From positions 334,001 to 398,000 of the forward strand of contig NC_012914.1 in assembly GCF_000023585.1 (NCBI RefSeq): DNA of 64,000 nt, read 5' to 3'. A program made the position numbers and the translations under genes. This document shows positions 1 through 8,725 of the stretch, piece after piece. The stretch is from Paenibacillus sp. JDR-2. GTDB taxonomy: Bacteria > Bacillota > Bacilli > Paenibacillales > Paenibacillaceae. How positions within the stretch are numbered: position 1 is the first letter of the stretch; each line of letters starts with the position of its first letter. Below the pieces are notes generated by a model. The model searched no databases. It saw nothing but the letters and a program-made list of their open reading frames with translations, and had not been told where the DNA came from.

Positions 1-340
1 CGGATACGGCGTTTACGCCGGCAATGCTCACGGCCGAATTCGCAGACGAAGCGGATAGGTACTCGAACTGAGTCGGGTCGTATTCGAAAATGAATTTGCC
101 TGCGGTTGCATCGCCGGTAGCGCCCGTTAGCGATACGGTTACGTCGAAGGAGTTACCGACCGAGGTAAGGGCAGGGCCGGAGAGCTGGACCAACGCCTTC
201 GGCTCCTGTACTTGGGGCTGCTCCAGTGCGGTTGGCGTGCTTGTGCCGCTGGCATAAGCGCTTGTATCCAGGATCGGGGTGAAAAGAAGCGAGGTGCTTA
301 GCATTACAAGGCTGGCTAATTTCGTAATCGGTTTAATCAT
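1..340 (-). CDS. Secreted cohesin-like domain protein, partial (C-terminus outside window)
   Basis: The reading frame starts with ATG at 340 (minus) after a strong AAGGAGG site and runs off the left edge, leaving 113 codons. The N-terminus is a signal peptide (MIKPITKLASLVM, hydrophobic core, Ala-Tyr-Ala cleavage region near residue 30). After a short Thr/Gln/Pro linker the residues LVQLSGPALTSVGNSFDV and GKFIFEYDPTQFEYLSA are typical of the first strands of cohesin-type domains, which bind dockerins or serve as surface beta modules. Two other cohesin-bearing genes lie at 35-39 kb. What follows the cohesin is unknown. Confidence 0.75.
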   Translation of the reverse strand, partial: MIKPITKLASLVMLSTSLLFTPILDTSAYASGTSTPTALEQPQVQEPKALVQLSGPALTSVGNSFDVTVSLTGATGDATAGKFIFEYDPTQFEYLSASSANSAVSIAGVNAVS

Positions 341-741
341 GGCGTCCTCCTTGGGTTGGCATAAGCCAGTCTATTAATGTCAAATATAATAACCTAGTAG
401 ACAGTTGAGGCAGAGAGAATTAGATTATATATGACATATAAGTTACATAGAATGTTCCCCCTTTGAATCTCTCTATTAATCTATCGCTAATATTAGTTAA
501 GTTGGTTAAGCAAATCAAACGAGATAAAAGCGGAAGAAACCGCTTAAATCCCATGTTTTTAACGTTTTAATCGGTTTTTTGAGGATGACCTCCTTGGAGT
601 GCAAATTATGTAATATAAATGTTAATTTTTATGACACATAGATTTAAGGAATAGAAATAAAAAAGAGGCAATCATAGACCGAAAGGTCTCGACTGCCTCT
701 AAATGTTCTTCTATGGATGAATCTTCAGGGTTAAGCTGTAT
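341..741. other. AT-rich intergenic region with divergent control signals
   Basis: No gene is visible here. On the minus strand a TATAAT-like -10 (424-429) may serve the cohesin gene, giving it a leader of about 80 nt, but no good -35 accompanies it. A small hairpin (AAGCGG/CCGCTT, 529-546) has no U-run. The terminator of the azoreductase gene occupies 655-700. Confidence 0.5.
655..700 (-). terminator. Intrinsic terminator of the azoreductase gene
   Basis: Two nested stems, AGAGGCA (664-670)/TGCCTCT (694-700) and AGACC (676-680)/GGTCT (685-689), close on a GAAA loop. On the minus strand they are followed by a run of T (complement of 658-663). Confidence 0.8.
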
Positions 742-1389
742 TTAGACCGTTACTTTGCTTGCCAGGCGCGCGGCTGCTTCTTGGGCTTCTTTTTTCGCTT
801 TTTCCAATACTTCCGCTTTGTCCAGCACGTTTGTGCCTTGCGCGCGGATAATCTGGTAATCTTCGATTCCGAGGAAGTTAAACATCGATTTCAGGTACTT
901 GTGGGAGAATTCGATGTCGGTGTACCAGTCGTTATTCGTGTAGATGCCGCCGCTTCCTTGAATCACAAGCAAGCTCCGGCCGTCGGTCAACAGCCCTACG
1001 CTGCCGTTCTCCGTATATTTGAAGGTCTCGCGGGCGATCAAGATGTTATCCATATAATCCTTCAATCGGGAAGGAATATTGAAATTGTGAAGTGGCATGA
1101 TAATCACATATTTTTTTGCGTTTTTGAATTGCTGCAGGATTTCGTTCATCCTGCCGGTGACGCGTTTTTCTTCATCCGTTAACTCTTCTCCGGAGGCTGA
1201 TTTAGCCCAAGCTCCTAGTACGGTTCTGTCTAATTCCGGGATTTCTTCACTATAAAGATCGATTTGCTCGATCGATTCATTTGGATTCATCTTGCGGTAA
1301 TTCTCAATAAAATGATGGCCGACTTGAAGGCTGACAGAAGCAGGGGAATCCACATTAGGGTGTGCATTGATGATAAGCAGCTTTTCCAT
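742..1389 (-). CDS. azoR: FMN-dependent NADH-azoreductase / flavodoxin-fold NAD(P)H dehydrogenase
   Basis: A 215-residue cytosolic flavodoxin-fold oxidoreductase that would reduce azo or quinone substrates with NAD(P)H through FMN. The N-terminal LLIINAHPN strand-loop is the FMN phosphate-binding region; PLHNFNIPSRLKDYMDNI and IQGSGGIY are further conserved AzoR segments. The start at 1389 is chosen because AGGAGT lies just upstream of it; a start at 1416 would put that site inside the coding sequence. It is transcribed divergently from a cysteine-containing Rrf2 regulator, which probably controls it in response to electrophiles or quinones. Azoreductase and quinone reductase activities cannot be separated by sequence alone. 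Confidence 0.88.
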   Translation of the reverse strand: MEKLLIINAHPNVDSPASVSLQVGHHFIENYRKMNPNESIEQIDLYSEEIPELDRTVLGAWAKSASGEELTDEEKRVTGRMNEILQQFKNAKKYVIIMPLHNFNIPSRLKDYMDNILIARETFKYTENGSVGLLTDGRSLLVIQGSGGIYTNNDWYTDIEFSHKYLKSMFNFLGIEDYQIIRAQGTNVLDKAEVLEKAKKEAQEAAARLASKVTV

Positions 1390-1509
1390 TCTTTCACTCC
1401 TAAATATTTTTTTCATTAATTGGCGACAAAGTTAATCGCCGATTAGGTTTGACTCCAATATACGACTTCCATTCGGCAAAGTCAATTCCATTATTATGGC
1501 AAGCCTAAG

Positions 1510-1538
1510 TTGACAATAGGCGCCGTTATCATTAAATT
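1510..1538 (+). promoter_or_regulatory. Probable sigma-A promoter of the Rrf2 regulator
   Basis: TTGACA at 1510-1515 and TAAATT at 1533-1538 are separated by 17 nt, 38 bp upstream of the chosen start codon. Confidence 0.6.
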
Positions 1539-1575
1539 TATAGTATTTACCCATGCGATAATGGGAGGAGTTATC

Positions 1576-2076
1576 ATGCAGTATAGCGTCGGAGTAGAGT
1601 ATGCCTTGCATTGTCTGGTTTACTTGATTCCTAATGAATCAACGATTGGCATCAAGGAGCTTGCTTTTTTTCAAGGCATTCCGGAGACCTACTTGTCCAA
1701 AATTTTCACAAAGCTAACCAAGGCCGGCATCGTCTCGTCGGTTCCAGGCGTTAAAGGCGGATTCAAGCTTGCGCGCGTTCCGGACGATATTTCCTTTTGG
1801 GATGTAGTCGAAGCCGTGGAGGGGAAGAAGCCGATATTCCAGTGTCAGAACATCAAGGATAAAGGCTATCTCTATCGCAATCGCGACTGTTCGGACTGTG
1901 CGGCATCCACGGGCTCCTGCTCGATTAATTTAGTAATGCTCGAAGCCGAAGAGACTATGCAGAATTATTTGCGGAATAAGAAATTGTCTTGGCTGGAGGA
2001 GGAGCTGGATCGCGTGCTGCCTGCGGAGACACGCAAGCAGACGCGGGAGTTTTTCGCGAAGGGCAGTTCCGTCTGA
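1576..2076 (+). CDS. Rrf2-family transcriptional regulator with cysteine cluster
   Basis: A 166-residue winged-helix regulator. The opening MQYSVGVEYALHCLVYL, the recognition-helix region (IPETYLSKIFTKLTKAGIV) and the wing (GVKGGFKLAR) are diagnostic of Rrf2 proteins. Four Cys residues in the middle (CQNIKDKG, then RDCSDC, then TGSC) match the position where IscR/NsrR relatives hold an Fe-S cluster or redox thiols. The ATG at 1576 is preceded by GGGAGGAG with 5-nt spacing; an upstream in-frame ATG at 1510 has no ribosome site and falls in the promoter. Placed back-to-back with the azoreductase, it probably represses that gene and itself. Confidence 0.88.
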   Translation: MQYSVGVEYALHCLVYLIPNESTIGIKELAFFQGIPETYLSKIFTKLTKAGIVSSVPGVKGGFKLARVPDDISFWDVVEAVEGKKPIFQCQNIKDKGYLYRNRDCSDCAASTGSCSINLVMLEAEETMQNYLRNKKLSWLEEELDRVLPAETRKQTREFFAKGSSV

Positions 2077-2087
2077 CAAAATATAGC

Positions 2088-2146
2088 ACCGAAACAAACC
2101 GGCGTTGCCGCTTGGAATGGCAACGCCGGTTTGTTTCGGTTTTTCA
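2088..2146. terminator. Bidirectional terminator with a 22-bp perfect stem
   Basis: Arms 2088-2109 and 2119-2140 are perfectly complementary over 22 bp around a 9-nt loop, followed by TTTT on the plus strand. It separates the convergent Rrf2 and DinB-like genes and abuts the latter's stop codon. Confidence 0.85.
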
Positions 2147-2683
2147 TTGGATTTCCAAAAAGGCTTTCAGCCGTTCCAGCTGCAGGAAATGATGCCTGTA
2201 ATGCATCTCGACTAACAAAAACCACTCTGTTGCGTTTAGTGCGCCAAAGTTGGGATGAGGGACTGTATGTTCTGGTGGCGCTTGATTTAAAGTGGGTTCC
2301 GTACTTCTCATTCGTTCCGCAACGTCCTTAAGTCCCGCGATCAGCTGTTCCTTATTGTCCGGCTGCTGAGGCGTATACTGCGGAGATGCCGGTACCCGGA
2401 TCCGAATGGGCGGGAAGCTTCCAAGCTCAAAGACAGCTTTGCCGTTCTCCGTTTTGACGCCAGTGCCAACCAACACCGCTTCGCTTCCCGCAATGCATTG
2501 ATCCACGTTGCGCAGATGCATGTATTGAGCAGACCGGATCAAATGGACAACCATTTGCCCAACCGACCAATCTTCCTCGCTTGGCTTAGCAAGTAACTGT
2601 TCTAAGCTGAATTGGCCCAGTTCATCTATATACCGTTCAACCGATTTCTCAAATGCCTGCAAAGCTTCCGTTGTGTTTCTCAT
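2144..2683 (-). CDS. DinB-family (four-helix bundle) protein
   Basis: A 179-residue protein with the DinB/YfiT-type fold. The N-terminal helix pair carries WSVGQMVVHLIRSAQ and the C-terminal helix carries EMHYRHHFLQ, giving the widely spaced histidines that bind a divalent metal in this superfamily. Members include thiol S-transferases and damage-inducible proteins, so the exact reaction is unknown. The start is preceded by AGGAGT. Downstream it ends inside the shared terminator with the Rrf2 gene; upstream lies the terminator of the WYL regulator, so it is probably monocistronic. Confidence 0.8.
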   Translation of the reverse strand: MRNTTEALQAFEKSVERYIDELGQFSLEQLLAKPSEEDWSVGQMVVHLIRSAQYMHLRNVDQCIAGSEAVLVGTGVKTENGKAVFELGSFPPIRIRVPASPQYTPQQPDNKEQLIAGLKDVAERMRSTEPTLNQAPPEHTVPHPNFGALNATEWFLLVEMHYRHHFLQLERLKAFLEIQ

Positions 2684-2728
2684 CTTACCAACACTCCTTC
2701 AATATTTCGGATAATCCCACTATAAAAG

Positions 2729-2760
2729 AACGCTACTGACAACAGTGTGTCAGTAGCGTT
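2729..2760 (-). terminator. Terminator overlapping the end of the WYL regulator gene
   Basis: AACGCTACTGAC (2729-2740) pairs perfectly with GTCAGTAGCGTT (2749-2760) over 12 bp. One arm encodes the last residues and stop codon of the regulator. On the minus strand the stem is followed by TTCTTTTAT. Confidence 0.8.
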
Positions 2761-3697
2761 TTAACATTTTTTCGGCTTCTTCCCGAACACGACAGCGCAA
2801 GGACTCCGGTTCCATGACCTCAACGTCTCCGCCCCAGCTGAGGATAAGAGGAAGAATTTCCTCCGGCGCCCGAACGCGAAAATGTACCCAGAGACCGTCA
2901 GTGCGTTCCTCTGCCGATTCGATATAGAAGTTGCCGGTCTCCGCGATTTTGTCGGCGATCTCGGGGTTGGCCCGAATCCATATATGCTCCTTGCGGTCAT
3001 CCTGCGGACGGTAACGATTTAAGTTGAACCCATGCGGCATCGCAAACGGCGTGTCGAGCACCGCAAGCTCCGTCATTCGCGACAACCGGAAATGGCGGAT
3101 ATCCTGGCGCAGTCCGCAATGCCCGATCAGCATCCAATTGCCCTGGGCAAAAGCCAATCCGTACGGAGCTACTTCGCGGGTACTGTTCCGGTTGCCGTCT
3201 GCTTCCGGGGTCTTTTTCTTATACGAAAAGCTTATTTTACGACGCTCCAGGATGGCTCGCCGCACTTGTCCGAGAATGTCCTTTTCCCTTAAGCCTGTTC
3301 TTGGTTCTCCGGCATTCAGGAGCCGCATCGTTTCCCGGACGCGTGTCGATTCCTCCCGTACAGTCTCCGGGAGGATCGCTTCAATTTTGCTCTTCGCAGC
3401 CTTCGCTACTCTAGCGTAATCGCCGTCCAGCCGCTGCTCGATAAAGTCAGCGCCCATCAGCAGGGCTACCGCTTCCTCAGCCGAGAATCCGATGGGCGGC
3501 AGAAAATAGCCTTCCATCAGGGAATAGCCATGTCCGGGAGCGCCAAAGATGGGAACGCCCATTTCGCTTAAGGCTTGAATGTCCCGATAGATGGTCCGCA
3601 CGCTCGTCTCGTATAAGGAGGCTAAATCCTCCGCTCTTATTACCTTGCTCCGCTGCAGCTCAAGCATGATGGCTAGCTGCCGGTCGGTTTTGTTCAT
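2750..3697 (-). CDS. YafY-type HTH/WYL-domain transcriptional regulator
   Basis: A 315-residue regulator with an N-terminal winged helix (TDRQLAIMLELQRSKVIRAE, then TSVRTIYRDIQALSEMGVP), a linker helix region, and a WYL domain around residues 130-230 (REVAPYGLAFAQGNWMLIGH) followed by the C-terminal extension typical of the family. WYL domains usually sense small ligands or nucleic acid. The ATG at 3697 follows GGAGG with suitable spacing; the frame stays open further upstream without a ribosome site. A 146-residue hypothetical gene lies 19 bp upstream on the same strand, so the two are probably co-transcribed. Confidence 0.9.
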   Translation of the reverse strand: MNKTDRQLAIMLELQRSKVIRAEDLASLYETSVRTIYRDIQALSEMGVPIFGAPGHGYSLMEGYFLPPIGFSAEEAVALLMGADFIEQRLDGDYARVAKAAKSKIEAILPETVREESTRVRETMRLLNAGEPRTGLREKDILGQVRRAILERRKISFSYKKKTPEADGNRNSTREVAPYGLAFAQGNWMLIGHCGLRQDIRHFRLSRMTELAVLDTPFAMPHGFNLNRYRPQDDRKEHIWIRANPEIADKIAETGNFYIESAEERTDGLWVHFRVRAPEEILPLILSWGGDVEVMEPESLRCRVREEAEKMLKRY

Positions 3698-3716
3698 TTT
3701 TGCTTCCTCCGGTACA

Positions 3717-4157
3717 CTATTGAATTCCCGCAACACCAAAGGTGCTGTTTATAACTCTTTTATAATGATCCCACTGGAAGTGAAACGGGCCGATATCAAT
3801 CTTTTTCATGTCAGGCTCAAGGAAAAAATCCTTCCAGGTGACGATGTTATTTTCTCTATCGACTTTTACGGAAATAAAACCGCAACCTTCATCGCCACAC
3901 CAATAGCATACCATGACAGGATACCTGTACCACATGGTTTCATGCGGCCTCCGAAGCAGGAAATAATCAATCATTTCTCTCTGGCAATCCTGACTCATCC
4001 AGCCGAGGGAAGGGACCATATCATAGGTTTTCAGCATCTGAAAGAGCGATCTCCCATCAATGATGAGATCCGCAAATCGAGTATTCTTTTCTCCATCGGC
4101 AATCGCCACGAAATCTGAACGGCTTGCGGATTTCATCTCTATGCGGTTTATTTTCAT
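3717..4157 (-). CDS. Hypothetical protein with CYWC..C motif
   Basis: A 146-residue soluble protein that I do not recognise with certainty. The middle contains VMVCYWCGDEGCGFISVKV, three closely spaced cysteines that could bind a metal or form a redox site, flanked by beta-strand-like stretches and several aromatic residues; the C-terminus is rich in Phe/His/Trp. The start at 4157 is chosen for its GAGGAGT ribosome site; the frame extends upstream to 4316 without one. It sits 19 bp upstream of the WYL regulator in one probable operon and may be its functional partner. Confidence 0.65.
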   Translation of the reverse strand: MKINRIEMKSASRSDFVAIADGEKNTRFADLIIDGRSLFQMLKTYDMVPSLGWMSQDCQREMIDYFLLRRPHETMWYRYPVMVCYWCGDEGCGFISVKVDRENNIVTWKDFFLEPDMKKIDIGPFHFQWDHYKRVINSTFGVAGIQ

Positions 4158-4406
4158 CTTACGACTCCTCGCTACTGGATTCCATGTTCTTACAAGTTTA
4201 CGGGATGAACCACGCTTACTCAACTTTCCTTCTCTTGCGCCCTCAAGAAATGAAGAAAAACTTTCATAACGTAAAAAATAATAGTTTTTTACTAAAACTC
4301 TACATAGCCGTAACATGCTTCTTACAATCGGGCACTATCATCTAACTCGAGAGACAAACAAAGATGAGGACGTGGAGAGCCCATCTACTAGGAGGAAGTT
4401 ATCCTT

Positions 4407-5630
4407 ATGTTCATTTCGAAGAAAAAAACAGCTTTAGTCCTGCTTACGGCAGCATCCGCCATGACGATCATGTCGGCCTGCGGCCAAGACAACAAGAGCT
4501 CGAATACACTCTCGGATGCGGTGCCATCAGACGCGCCGGCAAGTACAAATGCAAATGCCACGGTGCCTTCCGCCGACCCATCCGCTGCACCGGCAGCCGA
4601 ATCGGTTGATGAATTGTACGCCAAAGCGAAGGAAGAAGGCAAGCTGATCGTATATTCCACCTCCGGACGCGCGAACGACGCGGCGGAGACTTTTATGAAG
4701 CAATACCCGGGCATCAAGGTTGAAGTCAGCAAGGTGAAGTCCGACGAGATGATGGATAAGGTGACGAAGGAGCAGGATGCGGGGCAATTCAACCCGGACG
4801 TTATCCTGACGAAGGAAGTCAGCGGAGCCGTTGAGGAAGAGATGGTGATGACGGGCCGCTATATCAAATACCTGCCGGAGGATATCGCGCCGATGGTCGA
4901 CGAGCCTTACCGCACGCAGGCGGAAGCTTATGCGAACTACGTGGAGTTCCGGACTCTTTTCTACAATAAATCTACATACGCGGAAGCGCCCGTAACGAAC
5001 TGGTGGGATCTGACGACTCCGGAGTTCAAGGGCAAAGTTTACACGGCCGACCCGCTCAGCTCCCCGGCGTTTATGGATCTGTTCACGACTATGGTCATCA
5101 ACAGCGACGACATGGCGGCGGCTTACAAGGAGAAGTTCGGCAAAGATATCGTACTTAACGGCACGGACAATGCAGGTTACGAATTCATCCAAGAGCTGTT
5201 CGACAACGGCCTTATCGTGTTAAAAGGCAGCGACGACGTCCTCGACGCCATCGGCAAAGCCAAAAGTGAAGCGCTTGGCCTAGCGGTATCGGGCGACGTA
5301 TCGAAGAACGAGGAGAAGGGCTGGACGATCGCTCCGATCTACGATATTAAGCCGAAAACATCGGTTCCGGATTCCGGGTACTTTTTCATCGCGAACAAAG
5401 CTCCTCATGAAGCAGCCGCTAAGCTATTCATCCGTTGGATGATGGGCGAGAAGGACGGCTCAGGCGAAGGTCTTGCTCCGTTCAACGAAGTGGGCTCGTG
5501 GGTACCGCGTTCCGACGTGAAGACGAAAAACGATATTTCCTTCGAAGAGCTGAACCTGTGGCTGTTCGACGGCGATGCTCTGTACAAGACCGCACCGAAA
5601 GTGCGCGACTTCTGGATTAAGCAAAAATAA
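4407..5630 (+). CDS. ABC transporter substrate-binding lipoprotein (AfuA/FbpA-like)
   Basis: A 407-residue extracellular solute-binding protein. The lipoprotein signal ends in the lipobox MSAC near residue 25, followed by a Ser/Pro/Ala-rich linker to about residue 65. The mature part begins ELYAKAKEEGKLIVYSTSG, typical of the family of ferric-iron, thiamine, phosphonate and hexose-phosphate binding proteins. The adjacent Tyr-Tyr pair that coordinates iron in FbpA is absent, arguing against ferric iron. AGGAGGAAG precedes the start. It heads an operon with a fused permease, an ATPase, a PHP phosphoesterase and an RpiR regulator; by analogy with AfuABC a phosphorylated sugar or organophosphate is the likely cargo. 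Confidence 0.85.
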   Translation: MFISKKKTALVLLTAASAMTIMSACGQDNKSSNTLSDAVPSDAPASTNANATVPSADPSAAPAAESVDELYAKAKEEGKLIVYSTSGRANDAAETFMKQYPGIKVEVSKVKSDEMMDKVTKEQDAGQFNPDVILTKEVSGAVEEEMVMTGRYIKYLPEDIAPMVDEPYRTQAEAYANYVEFRTLFYNKSTYAEAPVTNWWDLTTPEFKGKVYTADPLSSPAFMDLFTTMVINSDDMAAAYKEKFGKDIVLNGTDNAGYEFIQELFDNGLIVLKGSDDVLDAIGKAKSEALGLAVSGDVSKNEEKGWTIAPIYDIKPKTSVPDSGYFFIANKAPHEAAAKLFIRWMMGEKDGSGEGLAPFNEVGSWVPRSDVKTKNDISFEELNLWLFDGDALYKTAPKVRDFWIKQK

Positions 5631-5651
5631 CGCGGCAAGGTGGAGAGAGAA

Positions 5652-7478
5652 TTGGCGAACAAAATGGCTCTAACCGTGAGAAGCACGCGGTTCTATAACG
5701 GGATGTTGAACGGGCTGAGGAGCCCTATTCATCTGATCGGGCTGGCGGCCTTGCTCTTCCTGGCGTATACGATCGCATGGCCGGTCCTAAAAATCCTGTA
5801 TACGACCTTCTTATGGAGGCAGCAGGATGTCCGTCTGACGGGAGAAGCGAACCCGGGACATTTCACGCTGTACCATTGGACCCGCGTGCTGGCGAGCGAT
5901 ATAAGCATGAATTTGTTTTACAAGCCGATTCTTAATTCGCTTGGCGTTGGATTTGCCGTCTCGGCGCTGTCGATGCTGATCGGGTGCGGGTTGGCATGGC
6001 TGGTCGTGCGGACGAATGTACCTTGGAAAAAAACGATCGCGTTCCTGGCGGTCATCCCGTATCTGCTGCCGTCCTGGATTATCTCGCAGGCATGGCTCAC
6101 TTTCTTCAAAAACGGCAAAATCGGCGGGACGCCCGGCATTATGGAGGCGCTCCTGCATGTGTCTCCGCCGGACTGGCTGTCCTACGGCTTTGTGCCAATC
6201 GTAGTGTCCCTGTCGATTCACGACAGCGTGTTCTTCTTCCTCATTGTGGGGGCGGCGCTTAGCTCGATGAACAGCCAGCTGGAAGAGGCGGCATCCGTGA
6301 CGGGTGCGGCTCGGTGGACGATTTTGCGGCGGATTGTGTTTCCGCTCGTGATGCCATCGATTTTGTCCGGTTTTATTCTGATTTTCACCAAGGCAATCAG
6401 CTCCTATGGGGTTCCGGCCTTGCTCGGTACGCCCGTGAACTTCTATATGATCTCGACGATGCTCTATTCCAGCATGCGCTCGAGGCTGACGACCGAAGCC
6501 AATGTGCTTAGCTTAACGCTGATGCTGATCTCCATGCTTACGATTTATCTGAATCAACGGGTAGTGGGGCGGAGGAAAAGCTTCGTTACCGTAACGGGTA
6601 AAGACAGCGCCAAAACGCTGACCTCCCTTGGACGCTGGAGATATCCGGCGGCGGGGACGGCGGCGGCTGTGATGATCCTGATCTCCGTGGTGCCGCTGCT
6701 TGTGCTGCTGTTCCAATCTTTTATGCTGAAGGAAGGCGTCTATTCGCTCAGCAACTTCACCACGCATTACTGGTGGGGCGGCTCCGATCCGAACATTAAC
6801 ACCGGTGAGAAGGGCGTCCTGCAAAACGATATTTTTATGCTCGCGCTCAAAAACTCCCTGTACATCGCGGGAGTCGCCTCCGTCATAGCGGCGGTGATCG
6901 GGCTTATCTTGGGCTATGTTGTCGCAAGGGGCAGGCAGTCGTGGATCGGGCGGATGGTGGATCAGGTCTCTTTCCTGCCGTATCTCATTCCGGGCATCTC
7001 GCTTGCCGCGATCTATATCTCGATGTTTGCGAAGCCAACCTTAATCATTCCGGCTCTGTACGGGACGATTACGTTGCTCATATTAATTACCGTCGTAAAA
7101 GAACTGCCGTTCACCGTCAAAGCGGGCAGCGCCTCGATGATGCAGATCGGCAAGGAGCTGGAGGAAGCGGCGCAGATCAGCGGGGCTTCGTGGCTTACGC
7201 GGTTCCGAAGGATCCTGCTGCCGCTTAACCGAAAAAGCTTAATGTCGGCGTTTCTCCTCGTGTTTATCGGGGCGATGAAGGAGATGGAGCTTATCATTCT
7301 GCTGATCACGCCGCGCACGGAGACGCTGACGACCATTACCTTCTATTATGCCGAGAAGGGTTATGAGCAGCTGACGAACGTCATCCTGATGATCATTATC
7401 GCGATCGTCATTACGGTATATTTCCTCGCGGTTAAGTTCGGCAAGGCCGATCTGACGCAAGGGATTGGAGGGCAATAA
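5652..7478 (+). CDS. ABC transporter permease, two fused membrane domains
   Basis: An integral membrane protein of about 608 residues carrying two BPD_transp_1 permease halves in one chain, as in AfuB/FbpB. Two EAA loops that dock the ATPase are visible: EEAASVTGAARWTILRR in the first half and EEAAQISGASWLTRFRR in the second. About twelve hydrophobic segments are present. The TTG at 5652 is preferred because GGTGGAG lies 6 nt upstream; GTG 5640 and ATG 5664 are alternatives. It follows the binding-protein gene closely and is separated from the ATPase start by 2 bp, so all are in one transcript. Confidence 0.9.
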   Translation: MANKMALTVRSTRFYNGMLNGLRSPIHLIGLAALLFLAYTIAWPVLKILYTTFLWRQQDVRLTGEANPGHFTLYHWTRVLASDISMNLFYKPILNSLGVGFAVSALSMLIGCGLAWLVVRTNVPWKKTIAFLAVIPYLLPSWIISQAWLTFFKNGKIGGTPGIMEALLHVSPPDWLSYGFVPIVVSLSIHDSVFFFLIVGAALSSMNSQLEEAASVTGAARWTILRRIVFPLVMPSILSGFILIFTKAISSYGVPALLGTPVNFYMISTMLYSSMRSRLTTEANVLSLTLMLISMLTIYLNQRVVGRRKSFVTVTGKDSAKTLTSLGRWRYPAAGTAAAVMILISVVPLLVLLFQSFMLKEGVYSLSNFTTHYWWGGSDPNINTGEKGVLQNDIFMLALKNSLYIAGVASVIAAVIGLILGYVVARGRQSWIGRMVDQVSFLPYLIPGISLAAIYISMFAKPTLIIPALYGTITLLILITVVKELPFTVKAGSASMMQIGKELEEAAQISGASWLTRFRRILLPLNRKSLMSAFLLVFIGAMKEMELIILLITPRTETLTTITFYYAEKGYEQLTNVILMIIIAIVITVYFLAVKFGKADLTQGIGGQ

Positions 7479-7480
7479 CC

Positions 7481-8725
7481 ATGAACGCAATCGAGCTGCA
7501 GGGCATCCACGTTGTTTTGGATGGGAAGCAGGTTCTTAACGATATTAAATTAACGATTAAGCAGGGGGACTTCATGACTTTCCTCGGGCCATCCGGCTGC
7601 GGCAAAACCACGCTGCTCCGCACCATCGCCGGCCTGCAAAAGGCCGACGCCGGAACTATCACGATCAGCGGACGCGAAGTCGCAAACGGCGAGACACGGT
7701 TCCATATGGAGCCGTCGAAGCGCAGGCTGAGCCTGGTCTTCCAGAGCTATGCGTTGTGGCCGCATATGACTGTATACGAAAATGTCGCCTTTGGCCTTCA
7801 AGTCCGGAAGCTGGCGAAGGCGGTTGTGCGGGAGAAAGTCGAGGCGGCGCTAGGCAAAATGCGCATCGCCGAGCTTGCCGGCCGCTACCCAAGCGAGCTG
7901 TCCGGCGGACAACAGCAGCGCGTCGCCATCGCCCGCGCTATCGTCACCGAGCCGGATATTCTCCTGCTCGATGAGCCGCTGTCGAACCTCGATGCCAAGC
8001 TGCGCGTCGAGATGCGCGCCGAGCTGAAGCGGCTCCATCAGGAACTGAACACAACGGTCATCTACGTCACGCATGACCAGCATGAGGCGATGACGTTGTC
8101 GACGCAGGTCGCGGTCTTTTTCGGCGGGCAGATTGTCCAGTTGGATAAACCTCGGGAGCTCTATAAGCGTCCAAAAACGCTTCAAGTCGCCGAGTTTATC
8201 GGAAGCGCGGGGATGCAGATGAACCGGCTGGAGGGAGTTGTGCGTACAGATGAGGAAGGACTAAGCTGGCTGGAGACGCCAGTGGTGTTGATTCCTCTTG
8301 CTACGGGTGAGAATTACTCCAAACCTCCTCAACTCACCAGTGATGTCAGCCTCCCCCATCCTTCACACCTCGCGGGAGGCGTAAGCATGGACGAAGGACA
8401 GGAAGTGGTGCTTACCGTCAGGCCGGAAGATATCCGGCTGTACGAGGAACGCCGTCCGGGGAGTATCGCGATGTCGGTGTCAGCGGTATTCCCGTCCGGC
8501 GCGGAGACGCTTGTCCAGATGGACGCCGCAGGCATGTCCTTAATGGCCCGTGTCATCGGCGAATCCGAATACGAGCCAGGCACCACCTTATACGCGGTAC
8601 TTCGCCAGGAGCAGATGAATGCTTACGATAAGAAGACAGGTATCCGAATGGAATTACAATATGCGAATCACAACAACGAACCGGGGGAATCCACTCATGA
8701 AGATCGACTTTCATATTCACGTTAA
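7481..8725 (+). CDS. ABC transporter ATP-binding protein (MalK/FbpC type)
   Basis: A 414-residue cytoplasmic ATPase. Visible motifs are Walker [10 protein letters not shown] (about residue 37), signature LSGGQQQR, Walker [14 protein letters not shown] and the H-loop [11 protein letters not shown]-terminal TOBE-like region ([15 protein letters not shown] onward) is typical of importers of the CUT1/Fe/phosphonate type. Between them is a lower-complexity insertion (about residues 255-300). GGAGGG precedes the start. The last 29 bp overlap the start of the PHP gene, implying translational coupling. Confidence 0.92.
   Translation: MNAIELQGIHVVLDGKQVLNDIKLTIKQGDFMTFLGPSGCGKTTLLRTIAGLQKADAGTITISGREVANGETRFHMEPSKRRLSLVFQSYALWPHMTVYENVAFGLQVRKLAKAVVREKVEAALGKMRIAELAGRYPSELSGGQQQRVAIARAIVTEPDILLLDEPLSNLDAKLRVEMRAELKRLHQELNTTVIYVTHDQHEAMTLSTQVAVFFGGQIVQLDKPRELYKRPKTLQVAEFIGSAGMQMNRLEGVVRTDEEGLSWLETPVVLIPLATGENYSKPPQLTSDVSLPHPSHLAGGVSMDEGQEVVLTVRPEDIRLYEERRPGSIAMSVSAVFPSGAETLVQMDAAGMSLMARVIGESEYEPGTTLYAVLRQEQMNAYDKKTGIRMELQYANHNNEPGESTHEDRLSYSR

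Noticed and set aside
4407..8725. Ferric-iron ABC transporter assignment
   Set aside because: Family resemblance exists, but the binding protein lacks the iron-binding Tyr-Tyr pair, no Fur box precedes the operon, and the partners (PHP, RpiR/SIS) point to phosphorylated organic compounds.
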